From: SVTX01 sp045658225
GTDB lineage: Bacteria > Bacillota > Clostridia > Oscillospirales > CAG-272
Reading direction: 5' to 3'
Assembly (NCBI GenBank): GCA_045658225.1
Contig: JAZOUO010000089.1
Coordinates: 1-37,706 of the forward strand
DNA length: 37,706 nt
Part shown: piece by piece, positions 15,094 to 23,891 of the stretch
How positions within the stretch are numbered: the stretch's first letter is position 1
How the letters are laid out: every line of letters starts with the position of its first letter
Translations under genes and position numbers: made by a program
The notes under the pieces: generated by a model
Seen by the model: only the letters and a program-made list of their open reading frames with translations
Databases searched by the model: none
What the model was told of the DNA's origin: nothing

Positions 15094-17356
15094 GGAAGTA
15101 ATAATAAACAACGGCTGGTATTTTACAAAACAAAAGCAAAAGACTGTGCTCACTCATTCGCAGGGGTGGGAAAAGGTCAATCTGCCGCATACGTGGAATG
15201 CGTACGACGGACAGGACGGTGGGGCTAACTATTTTCGCGGAGAATGCTGTTATGCCAAGGAGCTTGAGTTTGCGAATATTTGCGAATCAAGACTGTATTA
15301 TATTGAGTTTGGAGGAGTTGCAAGTCAGTGCAAGGTATATCTTAACGGTCGGATTGTGACGCAACACAAGGGAGGATACAGCCGCTTCAGAGCAAATATT
15401 ACGCCTTATATCAAAGCTGGCAGAAATGTTCTTGCGGTGCGCGCTGACAACTCAGCTGTAAGCGACATTTATCCGCAGATGGCGGACTTTACTTTTTACG
15501 GAGGCATACACCGAAGCGTCAAGCTTATTGAGGTCGAGAACACTCACTTTGACCTTGATTTTTACGGTGCGGACGGAGTTGAGGCGTATTCTGATATTCA
15601 CGATGGCAGAAACGCGACTTTGCACCTGAAAAGCTACGTTGTCAACCCTCAGGCAGATGACTGTGTAAGATATACTGTTTACGACGGTGAGGGCAACTCG
15701 GTAGCCGAGATTTTCTGTGATGCCAAGAGTCCCGAAACCAAGATTGAGCTTGAAAAGGTTCATTTGTGGAATGGTGTAAAGGATCCTTATCTTTATGCCA
15801 TTGAGGCGCATATTATACGTCACAACGAGGTGCTTGACAACGTAAGCATTTGCCATGGCTTCAGAAGCTTTTTTGTGGATTCGGAAAAGGGATTTTTCCT
15901 CAACGGAGAGCTGACTCCCCTCCGCGGCGTTTCGCGTCACGGCGACAGACATAACAAGGGTATAGCGTTAAGCTTTGAGGACCATATAAGAGACGCTATG
16001 CTTATATCCGAGGTGGGTGCAAATACAGTTCGTCTTGCGCATTATCAGCATGCGGAGGAGTTTTACGAGCTTTGTGATAGGTCGGGCTTGGTGGTTTGGG
16101 CGGAGATACCCTTTATCAGCAAAATGAATGAAGACCCCGAGGCGCATCAAAACTGTATATTGCAGATGAAGGAGCTTATATATCAGAATTTCAATCACCC
16201 AAGCATTTGCTTCTGGGGCATTTCAAATGAGATAACAATAGGCGGTTCGTCGGACACTCTTGTAAAAAATCTGCGTGAGCTTAATGATCTTACGCACGAA
16301 ATTGACAGCACGCGAGTGACTACTATGGCGCAGGTTAGTATGCTACCACAGGACGACGAGCAAAATCAAATAACCGATATTGTCGCATACAATCATTATT
16401 TCGGCTGGTACGGCGGAGAGTTTTCTGATAATGAGAAATGGTTTGATGAGTTCCACGATAAGTATCCCGAACGCCCGATAGGTATTTCGGAGTATGGCTG
16501 TGAGGGCATTATAACTTATCACAATGAAAGCCCACGTATGGGAGATTACAGCGAAGAATATCAGGCACTTTATCACGAGCATATGTTGAAGATGCTCTGT
16601 GAACGCGAATGGATATGGGGAAGCTATGTCTGGAATATGTTTGATTTTGGATGTGACGCGCGCGATGAGGGCGGTGTTTCGGGACGGAACAACAAGGGAC
16701 TTGTAAGCTTTGACAGAACAATAAAAAAAGATTCCTTCTATATCTGCAAGGCGTATTGGTCTGCTGAGCCTTTTGTGCATATATGTTCAAAACGGTATAG
16801 AGATCGCGCGAGCGAAAGGATTACTGTTAAGGTTTATTCCAACTGTGAAAATGTGACACTTTGCGTCAACGGCAAAAAGATTGGAAGTGTTGACGGGAAA
16901 TACGTGTTTGAGTTTACTGACGTAAAGCTTGCGGACGGAACAAATACCATCGTTGCCAAAAGCGGAAATATAAAAGATTCAACCGTAATTCGCCGTGTGC
17001 AGAAAGAACCAGATGGCTTTGTTCTTAAGGAGGATAATCAGGGATTTGTTGGCAACTGGTTTGAGGGGAAAGAGAACAGAGACACGGGCGAGATGACCTT
17101 TGATGAGGGATATTACTCAATAAAAAATACCATTCGGGAAATACTTGATTCGGACGAGGCGGGTGATATTCTCGTTCACGCACTGTCAAGTATTATGGGA
17201 ATGAATATCAAAAAATCCATGCTCATGATAATGTCTGAGCAGACCCCCGAGGGAATGTTTGAAAACGGGCAGATAGAACAAAAAACAGGAATGGACGGAG
17301 AGAAAGCTATAAGACTTGTCAACAGTGAGCTGCAGAAAATAAAAATCAAAAAATAA
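15086..17356 (+). CDS. GH2 glycoside hydrolase (beta-galactosidase/beta-glucuronidase type)
   Basis: A 756-residue cytosolic enzyme without a signal peptide. In order: sugar-binding jelly-roll domain (about 1-150), immunoglobulin-like domain (about 155-262), TIM barrel (about 265-560), an Ig-like module (about 565-645), and a helical C-terminal tail (about 685-756). The acid/base is E382 in GISNE and the nucleophile E469 in GISEYG. An N-x-K motif (N535, K537), needed for glucuronate recognition in beta-glucuronidases, is present but also occurs in related beta-galactosidases. Its place next to a GPH symporter and KDG-pathway genes favours release of a uronic acid from a beta-glycoside, which is inference. 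It overlaps the symporter gene by 8 bp. Confidence 0.9.
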   Translation: MRKEVIINNGWYFTKQKQKTVLTHSQGWEKVNLPHTWNAYDGQDGGANYFRGECCYAKELEFANICESRLYYIEFGGVASQCKVYLNGRIVTQHKGGYSRFRANITPYIKAGRNVLAVRADNSAVSDIYPQMADFTFYGGIHRSVKLIEVENTHFDLDFYGADGVEAYSDIHDGRNATLHLKSYVVNPQADDCVRYTVYDGEGNSVAEIFCDAKSPETKIELEKVHLWNGVKDPYLYAIEAHIIRHNEVLDNVSICHGFRSFFVDSEKGFFLNGELTPLRGVSRHGDRHNKGIALSFEDHIRDAMLISEVGANTVRLAHYQHAEEFYELCDRSGLVVWAEIPFISKMNEDPEAHQNCILQMKELIYQNFNHPSICFWGISNEITIGGSSDTLVKNLRELNDLTHEIDSTRVTTMAQVSMLPQDDEQNQITDIVAYNHYFGWYGGEFSDNEKWFDEFHDKYPERPIGISEYGCEGIITYHNESPRMGDYSEEYQALYHEHMLKMLCEREWIWGSYVWNMFDFGCDARDEGGVSGRNNKGLVSFDRTIKKDSFYICKAYWSAEPFVHICSKRYRDRASERITVKVYSNCENVTLCVNGKKIGSVDGKYVFEFTDVKLADGTNTIVAKSGNIKDSTVIRRVQKEPDGFVLKEDNQGFVGNWFEGKENRDTGEMTFDEGYYSIKNTIREILDSDEAGDILVHALSSIMGMNIKKSMLMIMSEQTPEGMFENGQIEQKTGMDGEKAIRLVNSELQKIKIKK

Positions 17357-17407
17357 GAGCAGGTCAAAACCGTCGCTTGACATGGAAATTTTATGCGGAG
17401 GACTATA

Positions 17408-18259
17408 ATGAGTAAGAATATATGGAATACGGATCTTTCGGGAAAGGTAGTCGTCATTACGGGTGCCGGAGGAGTTATCTGCTCGAATTTTGCCAAGGTG
17501 GTAGCGAGGGCAGGAGCTAAGGTTGCGCTTCTTGACAGAAACCGAGAGCGCTCGCAGGCGTTTGCCGAGGAGATAAACGCCAAGGGTGGTATTGCGAAAT
17601 CGTTTGTTTGTGACGTATTGAATAAACAAAGCTGTATTGAGATTGCGGAACAGGTAAAAGAAGCTCTTGGCGGGTGCGATATACTCATAAACGGCGCAGG
17701 TGGAAACAATCCCAACGCCACGACGGATAGTGAGTATTTTGAGAGCGAGGGGATAGACGCTCAGACAAAAAGCTTTTTCTCACTTACCGAGGAGGGAATA
17801 CGTCAGGTGCTTGATCTCAACTTTATGGGAACGCTTATACCCACACAAGTCTTTGCGCAACAGATGATAGGCAAGTCGGGGTGTTGCATACTCAACATCT
17901 CATCAATGAATGCGTACAGACCGCTGACAAAAATCCCTGCGTATTCTGGCGCAAAGGCAGCAGTGTCGAATTTCACGCAATGGCTTGCGGTGTATTTTTC
18001 GAGGATGGGAATACGTGTGAATGCCATAGCACCGGGATTTTTCTCAACGGCGCAGAATGCAAAGCTGTTGTGGAATGAGGACGGAAGCCCCACCGAGCGC
18101 ACGAAAAAAATATTCGCCGCAACTCCCATGGGCAGATTTGGCGAGTGTGATGAGCTTGAGGGCAGTCTGCTTTTTCTTATTGACGATAAGGCGTCGGGAT
18201 TTATTACAGGCGTAGTTATACCCGTTGACGGCGGATTTTCGGCGTATTCCGGAGTATAA
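17408..18259 (+). CDS. SDR-family D-mannonate oxidoreductase
   Basis: A short-chain dehydrogenase/reductase of 283 residues with TGAGGVI (18-24) as the cofactor loop, NGAGG (95-99), catalytic S165 in ILNISS, and Y179/K183 in AYSGAK. The inserted region with GGNNPNATTDSEYF (98-111) and the closing PVDGGFSAYSGV are typical of the SDR D-mannonate (fructuronate) oxidoreductases found in Gram-positive hexuronate clusters. These interconvert D-fructuronate and D-mannonate with NADH. The start is ATG 17408 with GGAGG (17397-17401) upstream; an in-frame ATG at 17393 precedes the ribosome site and is rejected. The neighbours encode the next steps' enzymes. Confidence 0.85.
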   Translation: MSKNIWNTDLSGKVVVITGAGGVICSNFAKVVARAGAKVALLDRNRERSQAFAEEINAKGGIAKSFVCDVLNKQSCIEIAEQVKEALGGCDILINGAGGNNPNATTDSEYFESEGIDAQTKSFFSLTEEGIRQVLDLNFMGTLIPTQVFAQQMIGKSGCCILNISSMNAYRPLTKIPAYSGAKAAVSNFTQWLAVYFSRMGIRVNAIAPGFFSTAQNAKLLWNEDGSPTERTKKIFAATPMGRFGECDELEGSLLFLIDDKASGFITGVVIPVDGGFSAYSGV

Positions 18260-18283
18260 ATGGTATAATTTTTGGAGGATGTA

Positions 18284-18973
18284 ATGGAAAACATAATAGA
18301 AAGTATAATGAAAAACACAAAAACAGAGCAGTGTGTGGCGCAGAGATTACACAAGGTTGGCATTATACCCGTGGTCACTCTGTATCAGCCTGAGGCTGAT
18401 GCGCTCCCGCTTTGCGAGGCACTTCGGCGCGGAGGAATTGATGTGATAGAGATAACATTCAGATCCAAGGGCGCGGAAAAGGCAATAGAGTCAATAAAGA
18501 AGGCTTTTCCCGATATGATAGTGGGCGCAGGAACAGTGCTGAACGAAAAGCAGGCGAAAATTGCTGAGGACGTGGGTGCTGATTTTATTGTGACACCGGG
18601 ATTTGATGAGAAAGCGGTTGATTATTGCAATAAAAAGAAAATCCCTGTATTCCCGGGCTGTATAACTCCCACCGAGTATCAAATGGCGATGGCGTGCGGG
18701 ATTGAGGTTGTAAAATTCTTTCCTGCGGAGCAGTCTGGAGGAGTGGCTATGATAAAGGCTCTCAGCGGGCCTTTCCCCACCTTAAAGGTTATTCCCACCG
18801 GCGGAGTGTCTCTTGACAATATAGAGTCTTATATTGCTTGTCCAAATGTGCTTGCGTGCGGAGGTTCGTATATGGTTGCTCAAAAGCTTATCGAGAGTAA
18901 GCAATGGGACAAGGTGGAGGAGCTTTGTCGCTGGTCAACTGAAAAGGTTAAGGAGGCAAGACGCAATGCCTAA
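18284..18973 (+). CDS. eda: KDPG/KHG aldolase
   Basis: Bifunctional 2-keto-3-deoxy-6-phosphogluconate / 4-hydroxy-2-oxoglutarate aldolase, a class I aldolase of 229 residues. The Schiff-base lysine is K144 in VVKFFPAE and the catalytic glutamate E56 in IEITFR, equivalent to K133 and E45 of E. coli Eda. It cleaves KDPG to pyruvate and glyceraldehyde 3-phosphate, the last step of hexuronate breakdown. The start is ATG 18284 with GGAGG (18274-18278). It overlaps the kinase gene by 8 bp, so the two steps are translationally linked. Confidence 0.95.
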   Translation: MENIIESIMKNTKTEQCVAQRLHKVGIIPVVTLYQPEADALPLCEALRRGGIDVIEITFRSKGAEKAIESIKKAFPDMIVGAGTVLNEKQAKIAEDVGADFIVTPGFDEKAVDYCNKKKIPVFPGCITPTEYQMAMACGIEVVKFFPAEQSGGVAMIKALSGPFPTLKVIPTGGVSLDNIESYIACPNVLACGGSYMVAQKLIESKQWDKVEELCRWSTEKVKEARRNA

Positions 18974-19988
18974 AATAATAACCTTTGGAGAGTTAATGCT
19001 CAGACTTGCGCCAAACGGATATTACAGATTTTTTCAGAACGATCAGATGCAAGCGACCTTTGGCGGAGGCGAGGCAAACGTGGCGGTGTCCCTCGCAAAT
19101 TACGGTATGGACAGTGTTTTCGTCACAAAGCTTCCACAACACGCCATAGGGCAGGCGGCGGTGAACTCTTTGAGATATTTTGGGGTTGACACTTCGAAAA
19201 TAACCCGAGGTGGTGACAGAGTGGGTATATATTTTCTGGAAAAAGGTGCTTCGCAGCGCGGCTCGCTTTGTATTTACGACAGAGCTCATTCTGCAATAGC
19301 AGAGGCGACACCCGACGACTTTGATTGGAATGATATATTTGACGGCGCGGATTGGTTTCACTTTACGGGCATTACACCGGCACTCGGGCAAAACGTTGCA
19401 AAAATATGCCTTGAGGCTTGTCAGGTGGCTAAATCAAAGGGAATAACCGTGTCCTGCGACCTTAATTTCCGTTCAAAGCTCTGGACAAGAGCAGAGGCAA
19501 AGGGAGTTATGACAGAGCTTTGTAAATACGTTGACGTATGTATTCTCAACGAGGAGGACGCAAAGGACATTTTTGGTATTGAAGCCAAAGAGACGAATAT
19601 TTACGCGGGAAAGCTTAACCACGAGGGATATGAATATGTGGCGCATGAGCTTATTGAAAAATTTGGATTTAAGAAGGTAGCAATAACTCTGCGTTCGTCG
19701 ATTTCGGCAAGTGATAACGACTGGGCGGCATGCTTGCACGATGGTCAAAATTGCTGCTTTTCAAAGACATATCATTTGCGTATAGTTGACCGAGTTGGTG
19801 GAGGAGACAGTTTTGGTGGTGCGCTTATATATGCCTTGATAAGCGGTATGTCAACCGACAAGGCTATTGAGTTTGCAGTTGCCGCGTCGGCACTCAAGCA
19901 CAGTATAGAGGGCGACTACAACAGAATAACTGTGGCGGAGGCAGAAAAGCTTATGAGTGGTGACGGAAGCGGAAGAGTGCAGAGGTAA
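18966..19988 (+). CDS. kdgK: 2-keto-3-deoxygluconate kinase (PfkB family)
   Basis: A 340-residue ribokinase-like sugar kinase. The substrate-side motif GGGEANVA is at 33-40, CDLNFRSKLW around 164-173, and the PfkB signature DRVGGGDSFGG near residues 275-285 with D281 as catalytic base. It phosphorylates KDG to KDPG for the adjacent aldolase. ATG 18966 is supported by AGGAGG (18950-18955). An in-frame start about 130 bp further upstream would lie inside eda and is not credible. It is the last clear gene of the hexuronate operon; no terminator hairpin follows, so read-through into the transporter-hydrolase fusion is possible. Confidence 0.92.
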   Translation: MPKIITFGELMLRLAPNGYYRFFQNDQMQATFGGGEANVAVSLANYGMDSVFVTKLPQHAIGQAAVNSLRYFGVDTSKITRGGDRVGIYFLEKGASQRGSLCIYDRAHSAIAEATPDDFDWNDIFDGADWFHFTGITPALGQNVAKICLEACQVAKSKGITVSCDLNFRSKLWTRAEAKGVMTELCKYVDVCILNEEDAKDIFGIEAKETNIYAGKLNHEGYEYVAHELIEKFGFKKVAITLRSSISASDNDWAACLHDGQNCCFSKTYHLRIVDRVGGGDSFGGALIYALISGMSTDKAIEFAVAASALKHSIEGDYNRITVAEAEKLMSGDGSGRVQR

Positions 19989-19999
19989 TACTTGGGGGA

Positions 20000-20028
20000 T
20001 TGATTTTTGTTTTTTAGTATGCTATAAT
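20000..20028 (+). promoter_or_regulatory. Promoter of the MFS-GH2 fusion gene
   Basis: TTGATT (20000-20005) and TATAAT (20023-20028) are 17 bp apart, with an extended -10 TG at 20020-20021. Confidence 0.75.
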
Positions 20029-20060
20029 AAAGTCAGAATATTTTTATTGGAGGGCATATT

Positions 20061-23000
20061 ATGAAAACAAAGTTATCCCCCCGTTTTTGGCTTGTGCTGA
20101 CTATATTCGGGCTTGTCGGACAGATAGCGTGGGTCGTTGAGAATATGTATTTCAACGTATTCATCTACAAGATGTTCAACGCCTCGGCGTCGGACATCTC
20201 GCTTATGGTTGCTGCATCGGCAGTTGCGGCGACTCTGACTACCGTATTTATGGGCGCACTTTCCGACCGCGTAGGCAAGCGAAAACTGTTTATGTGCGGC
20301 GGTTATATTCTATGGGGAATATCAATATTCGCGTTTGTGTTTTTAAGACTTGACGTAATCAACACCATTATCCCCGCAACAGTTTCCGCGGCGACGGTGG
20401 GTGTGTCGCTCGTTATAATTATGGACTGCGTTATGACATTTTTCGGCTCAACGGCGAATGACGCGGCGTTCAACGCGTGGCTGACAGACAGCACGGACTC
20501 CACAAACAGAGGCGCGGCAGAGGGAATAAATGCAATGATGCCTCTTGTTGCCATACTTGCGGTTTTTGGCGGCTTTATGGCGTTTGACTTGAATTCTGCG
20601 TCAAGCTGGACTTGGATATTCGCTATAATCGGTGTTGTCACGCTTGGAGTAGGAATTCTCGGCTGCTTTATTATAAAAGAGCCTGATATTAAGCCCTCAA
20701 GCACGGGATATTTCTCAAATATAATATACGGCTTTCGTCCCTCGTCTGTAAAGAGCAATCTGTCTCTTTACATAACGCTTGGATTGTTTATAGTATTTAA
20801 TATCTCGATACAGATATTTATGCCGTATCTTATAATCTACTACGAGCAATCTCTGCAGATGGCTGACTACGTTCTCATTATGGCGCCTGCGATAATTATC
20901 GCGTCAGTCGTGACTGCGTTCTGGGGCAAGGTCTACGACAAAAAGGGATTTAATTTCTCGGTGTTCTGGTCAATGCTCTGGCTTTGCGCGGGATATATTC
21001 TTTTGTTCTTTTTCAAAGGAACGGCACTCGTGTTTATTGGTTCGCTTCTTATGATGTGCGGTTATCTTTCGGGTGCGGCGGTGTTCGGAGCGAAAATAAG
21101 GGACAATATCCCAATGGGTAAGTCGGGAATGCTTCAGGGTGTGAGAATTTTCTCGCAGGTGCTCATTCCAGGTGTTATAGGTCCCTATATAGGTAAGAGT
21201 GTGCTTGCGAACTGCGAAACTATTATAAACAGTGACGGCACGGAGTCGTTTTTGCCAAACAGAAACATATTTTTGGCTGCGCTTATCGCAGCTGTGATGC
21301 TTTGCATAGGCTTGTTGCTTGTAGGGATGTTTCGAAAGGATAAAAAGAAATTTGCAACTTTGACCACACCTTTTGAGGAAAATGTTGGCGATATACCGCA
21401 CGCAGAATATCCCCGACCCAATATGAAAAGAGACTCTTATATGTCGCTCAACGGCAAATGGGATTTTTCTGTCACAAGAAAGAGCAGGGAAATATACGAC
21501 GGAGAGATACTTGTGCCTTTTCCGCCCGAGTCCAAAATGTCGGGTGTTGAGAGACAGTTTGGCTATAATGATATATTAAAATATCAAAGAACATTCACAC
21601 TCCCCGAGGGATTTGTCAAGGACAGAGTTATAATTCATTTCGGTGCTGCAGACAGATGCTCAAAGGTATTTGTCAACGGTAGACTTGTGTGCGAGAATGA
21701 CGGCGGATATCTGCCCTTTGAGGCAGATATTACGGATGCGCTCACCACGGGCGAAAATACTCTCTGCGTTGAGGTTTTTGACAATCTTGATACAGATTAT
21801 CCATACGGCAAACAGTCCAAAAAGCGCGGAGGTATGTGGTACACTCCCACAAGCGGAATATGGCAGTCGGTATGGCTTGAGAGTGTTTGCGAGGACTATA
21901 TACGCGCCTTGAGAATAACCCCAAAGCTAAATCAAGTGACGATTGAGGTCGAGGGCGGCTGTGATGATAAATCTCTCGTGCTTGGCGAGAAAGCATACGA
22001 GTTTATTGGTGATAGTATAACCGTAGAAATAGAAAAACCAAGACTGTGGACACCCGATGAACCCAATATTTATGAGTTTGAGATTATCTCGGGCAAGGAC
22101 AAAGTAGGCTCGTATTTCGCTCTGCGTGAGGTTGCGATAGAAAGACGGGGAGAGCATTCCTGTATATGTCTCAACGGTAAGCCGACATTTCTGCACGGTT
22201 TGCTCGACCAAGGATATTTCAGCGACGGAATCTATATTCCAGCCACCCCCGAGGGCTATAAAAACGATATCCTCAAAATGAAGGAGCTTGGCTTTAATAT
22301 GCTCCGCAAGCATATCAAGATAGAGCCGCAGCTTTTCTACTATTATTGCGATATATACGGAATGATAGTGTGTCAGGATATGGTCAACAACGGAAAATAC
22401 AGCTTTTTGGTTGACACCGCGCTCCCAACAATCGGACTCAAGCGAGGAATCAGCCATCGTGCGACGAAAAAGCGCAGAGAGATATTCGAGGACGCAGCAA
22501 GAAAAACTACAAATCTTTTATACAATCATCCATCGGTTTGCTATTACACGATATTTAACGAGGGCTGGGGACAGTATGACGCGGACAGAATTTACGGTGA
22601 GCTTAAATCTCTTGACCCATCTCGCATATGGGATGCAACATCGGGTTGGTTTGTTGAAAAAAACAGCGATGTGCAGAGCGAGCATATCTATTTCAAGCCG
22701 ATAAAAATAAAGCAGGAAAGCCCTGACAGACCTATTGTTTTGTCCGAGTTTGGCGGATATTCCTATAAGGTCGATGGACATTCATACAATCCTTATAATA
22801 CGTACGGATACAAGTTCTTCACCGACGGTGACAAATTCCGAGAGGCTATGATAACTCTCTATGAAGAGCAAGTAATGCCCGCCATAAACAACGGACTTTG
22901 CGCGACGGTGTTGACTCAGGTCAGCGACGTTGAGGACGAGACCAACGGACTTTTGACCTATGATAGACAGGTATCCAAGCTTGACGTCCAACAGATGCAG

Positions 23001-23066
23001 AGCGTATCGCAGACGGTGTATGACGCATTTAACAATAAATTTAATATCCGTATTGACAATATGTAA
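20061..23066 (+). CDS. Fusion of MFS transporter and GH2 glycoside hydrolase
   Basis: A single unbroken 1001-residue reading frame. Residues 1-425 form a major facilitator transporter with about 12 membrane helices and motif A (GALSDRVGKRK, 66-76). A short basic linker (424-432, RKDKKK) follows. Residues about 450-1001 are a complete GH2 hydrolase: sugar-binding domain (460-610), Ig-like domain (615-690), and barrel with HGLLDQGYFSDGIY (712-725). The acid/base is E834 in IFNEGWG and the nucleophile E896 in VLSEFGG. Twelve helices put both ends in the cytoplasm, so the enzyme would act on imported glycosides. The barrel lacks an N-x-K motif at the usual place (N962-G-L instead), arguing against glucuronide specificity. 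It has its own promoter, GGAGG ribosome site and no internal start with a good ribosome site at the junction. Confidence 0.93.
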   Translation: MKTKLSPRFWLVLTIFGLVGQIAWVVENMYFNVFIYKMFNASASDISLMVAASAVAATLTTVFMGALSDRVGKRKLFMCGGYILWGISIFAFVFLRLDVINTIIPATVSAATVGVSLVIIMDCVMTFFGSTANDAAFNAWLTDSTDSTNRGAAEGINAMMPLVAILAVFGGFMAFDLNSASSWTWIFAIIGVVTLGVGILGCFIIKEPDIKPSSTGYFSNIIYGFRPSSVKSNLSLYITLGLFIVFNISIQIFMPYLIIYYEQSLQMADYVLIMAPAIIIASVVTAFWGKVYDKKGFNFSVFWSMLWLCAGYILLFFFKGTALVFIGSLLMMCGYLSGAAVFGAKIRDNIPMGKSGMLQGVRIFSQVLIPGVIGPYIGKSVLANCETIINSDGTESFLPNRNIFLAALIAAVMLCIGLLLVGMFRKDKKKFATLTTPFEENVGDIPHAEYPRPNMKRDSYMSLNGKWDFSVTRKSREIYDGEILVPFPPESKMSGVERQFGYNDILKYQRTFTLPEGFVKDRVIIHFGAADRCSKVFVNGRLVCENDGGYLPFEADITDALTTGENTLCVEVFDNLDTDYPYGKQSKKRGGMWYTPTSGIWQSVWLESVCEDYIRALRITPKLNQVTIEVEGGCDDKSLVLGEKAYEFIGDSITVEIEKPRLWTPDEPNIYEFEIISGKDKVGSYFALREVAIERRGEHSCICLNGKPTFLHGLLDQGYFSDGIYIPATPEGYKNDILKMKELGFNMLRKHIKIEPQLFYYYCDIYGMIVCQDMVNNGKYSFLVDTALPTIGLKRGISHRATKKRREIFEDAARKTTNLLYNHPSVCYYTIFNEGWGQYDADRIYGELKSLDPSRIWDATSGWFVEKNSDVQSEHIYFKPIKIKQESPDRPIVLSEFGGYSYKVDGHSYNPYNTYGYKFFTDGDKFREAMITLYEEQVMPAINNGLCATVLTQVSDVEDETNGLLTYDRQVSKLDVQQMQSVSQTVYDAFNNKFNIRIDNM

Positions 23067-23081
23067 AAAATTGGCTATAAT
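23053..23081 (+). promoter_or_regulatory. Promoter of rubrerythrin
   Basis: Perfect TTGACA (23053-23058) and TATAAT (23076-23081) with 17 bp between. The -35 box lies inside the last codons of the upstream fusion gene. Confidence 0.88.
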
Positions 23082-23121
23082 TTATTTGTAATATATTTTT
23101 ATTCAAGGAGAGTAAAAGATT

Positions 23122-23664
23122 ATGGGAAAGAACATTTACGCAGGCACAAAGACAGAGCAGAATCTCCGCGAGGCTTTCTCGGGTGAATCTCAGGCAAGAA
23201 ACAAATATACGTACTTTGCATCCGTTGCAAAGAAGGCGGGATATGAGCAGATAGCAGAGCTTTTCCTCAAGACCGCTGAAAACGAAAAGGAACACGCAAA
23301 GCTTTGGTTCAAGGCTCTCGGTGGACTTGGAACAACAGCTGAAAACCTTGTATCCGCTGCAGAAGGCGAGAACTTCGAGTGGACTGATATGTACGACAGA
23401 ATGGCAAGAGAAGCTGACGAGGAAGGCTTCCACGACCTCGCAGAGCAGATGCGTGGGGTTGCGGCTATTGAGAAGACTCATGAGGAAAGATATCGTGCGC
23501 TTCTCAATAACGTTGAGACAAATTCCGTGTTTGAAAAGTGTGGCGTTCAGATTTGGGAATGCCGTAATTGCGGACATCTTGTAGTGGGAACAAAGGCTCC
23601 CGAGCTTTGCCCCGTATGCAAGCATCCTCAGGCTTACTTTGAGATAAGAAAAGAAAACTATTGA
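23122..23664 (+). CDS. rbr: Rubrerythrin
   Basis: A 180-residue cytosolic non-heme diiron peroxidase that protects anaerobes from hydrogen peroxide. The ferritin-like four-helix domain (1-135) carries the diiron ligands E22, E55 and H58 (ENEKEH) and E117 with H120 (IEKTHEERY). The C-terminal rubredoxin-like domain has C147-x2-C150 and C163-x2-C166 for one iron. It has a consensus promoter, AAGGAGAG ribosome site and a strong terminator, so it is a single-gene unit that is probably well expressed. Confidence 0.97.
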   Translation: MGKNIYAGTKTEQNLREAFSGESQARNKYTYFASVAKKAGYEQIAELFLKTAENEKEHAKLWFKALGGLGTTAENLVSAAEGENFEWTDMYDRMAREADEEGFHDLAEQMRGVAAIEKTHEERYRALLNNVETNSVFEKCGVQIWECRNCGHLVVGTKAPELCPVCKHPQAYFEIRKENY

Positions 23665-23676
23665 TTTTTGTAAAAT

Positions 23677-23710
23677 AGAAACCGCCTGCGAATTTTCGCA
23701 GGCGGTTTCT
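23677..23710 (+). terminator. Terminator after rubrerythrin
   Basis: AGAAACCGCCTGCG (23677-23690) pairs perfectly with CGCAGGCGGTTTCT (23697-23710) around AATTTT. The U-tract is short but the stem is 14 bp and GC-rich. Confidence 0.82.
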
Positions 23711-23791
23711 ATGTCTTAATAGTTTGTCTGTTTTGGCAAAAATTCCAAGGTTTGATTTCGACACTATACGACAAAAAACAGACTAAAAATA

Positions 23792-23820
23792 TTGACTTTT
23801 ACATTATATTATGATAAAAT
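23792..23820 (+). promoter_or_regulatory. Promoter of the fatty acid kinase/lipid operon
   Basis: TTGACT (23792-23797) and TAAAAT (23815-23820), 17 bp apart, with TG of an extended -10 at 23812-23813. Confidence 0.72.
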
Positions 23821-23891
23821 AAAAGATAACATAGTACTATGGGGGCGTGTGGTTTTTGCAAATTTCCGCTTTGCCCAGGAAGGATAAAGAC

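Noticed and set aside
21340..21420. Independent start of a separate GH2 gene inside the MFS-GH2 fusion
   Set aside because: The frame continues without a stop, and no AGGAG-type site with a start codon was found between the membrane part and the first GH2 strand (a Met at residue 455 lacks a ribosome site).
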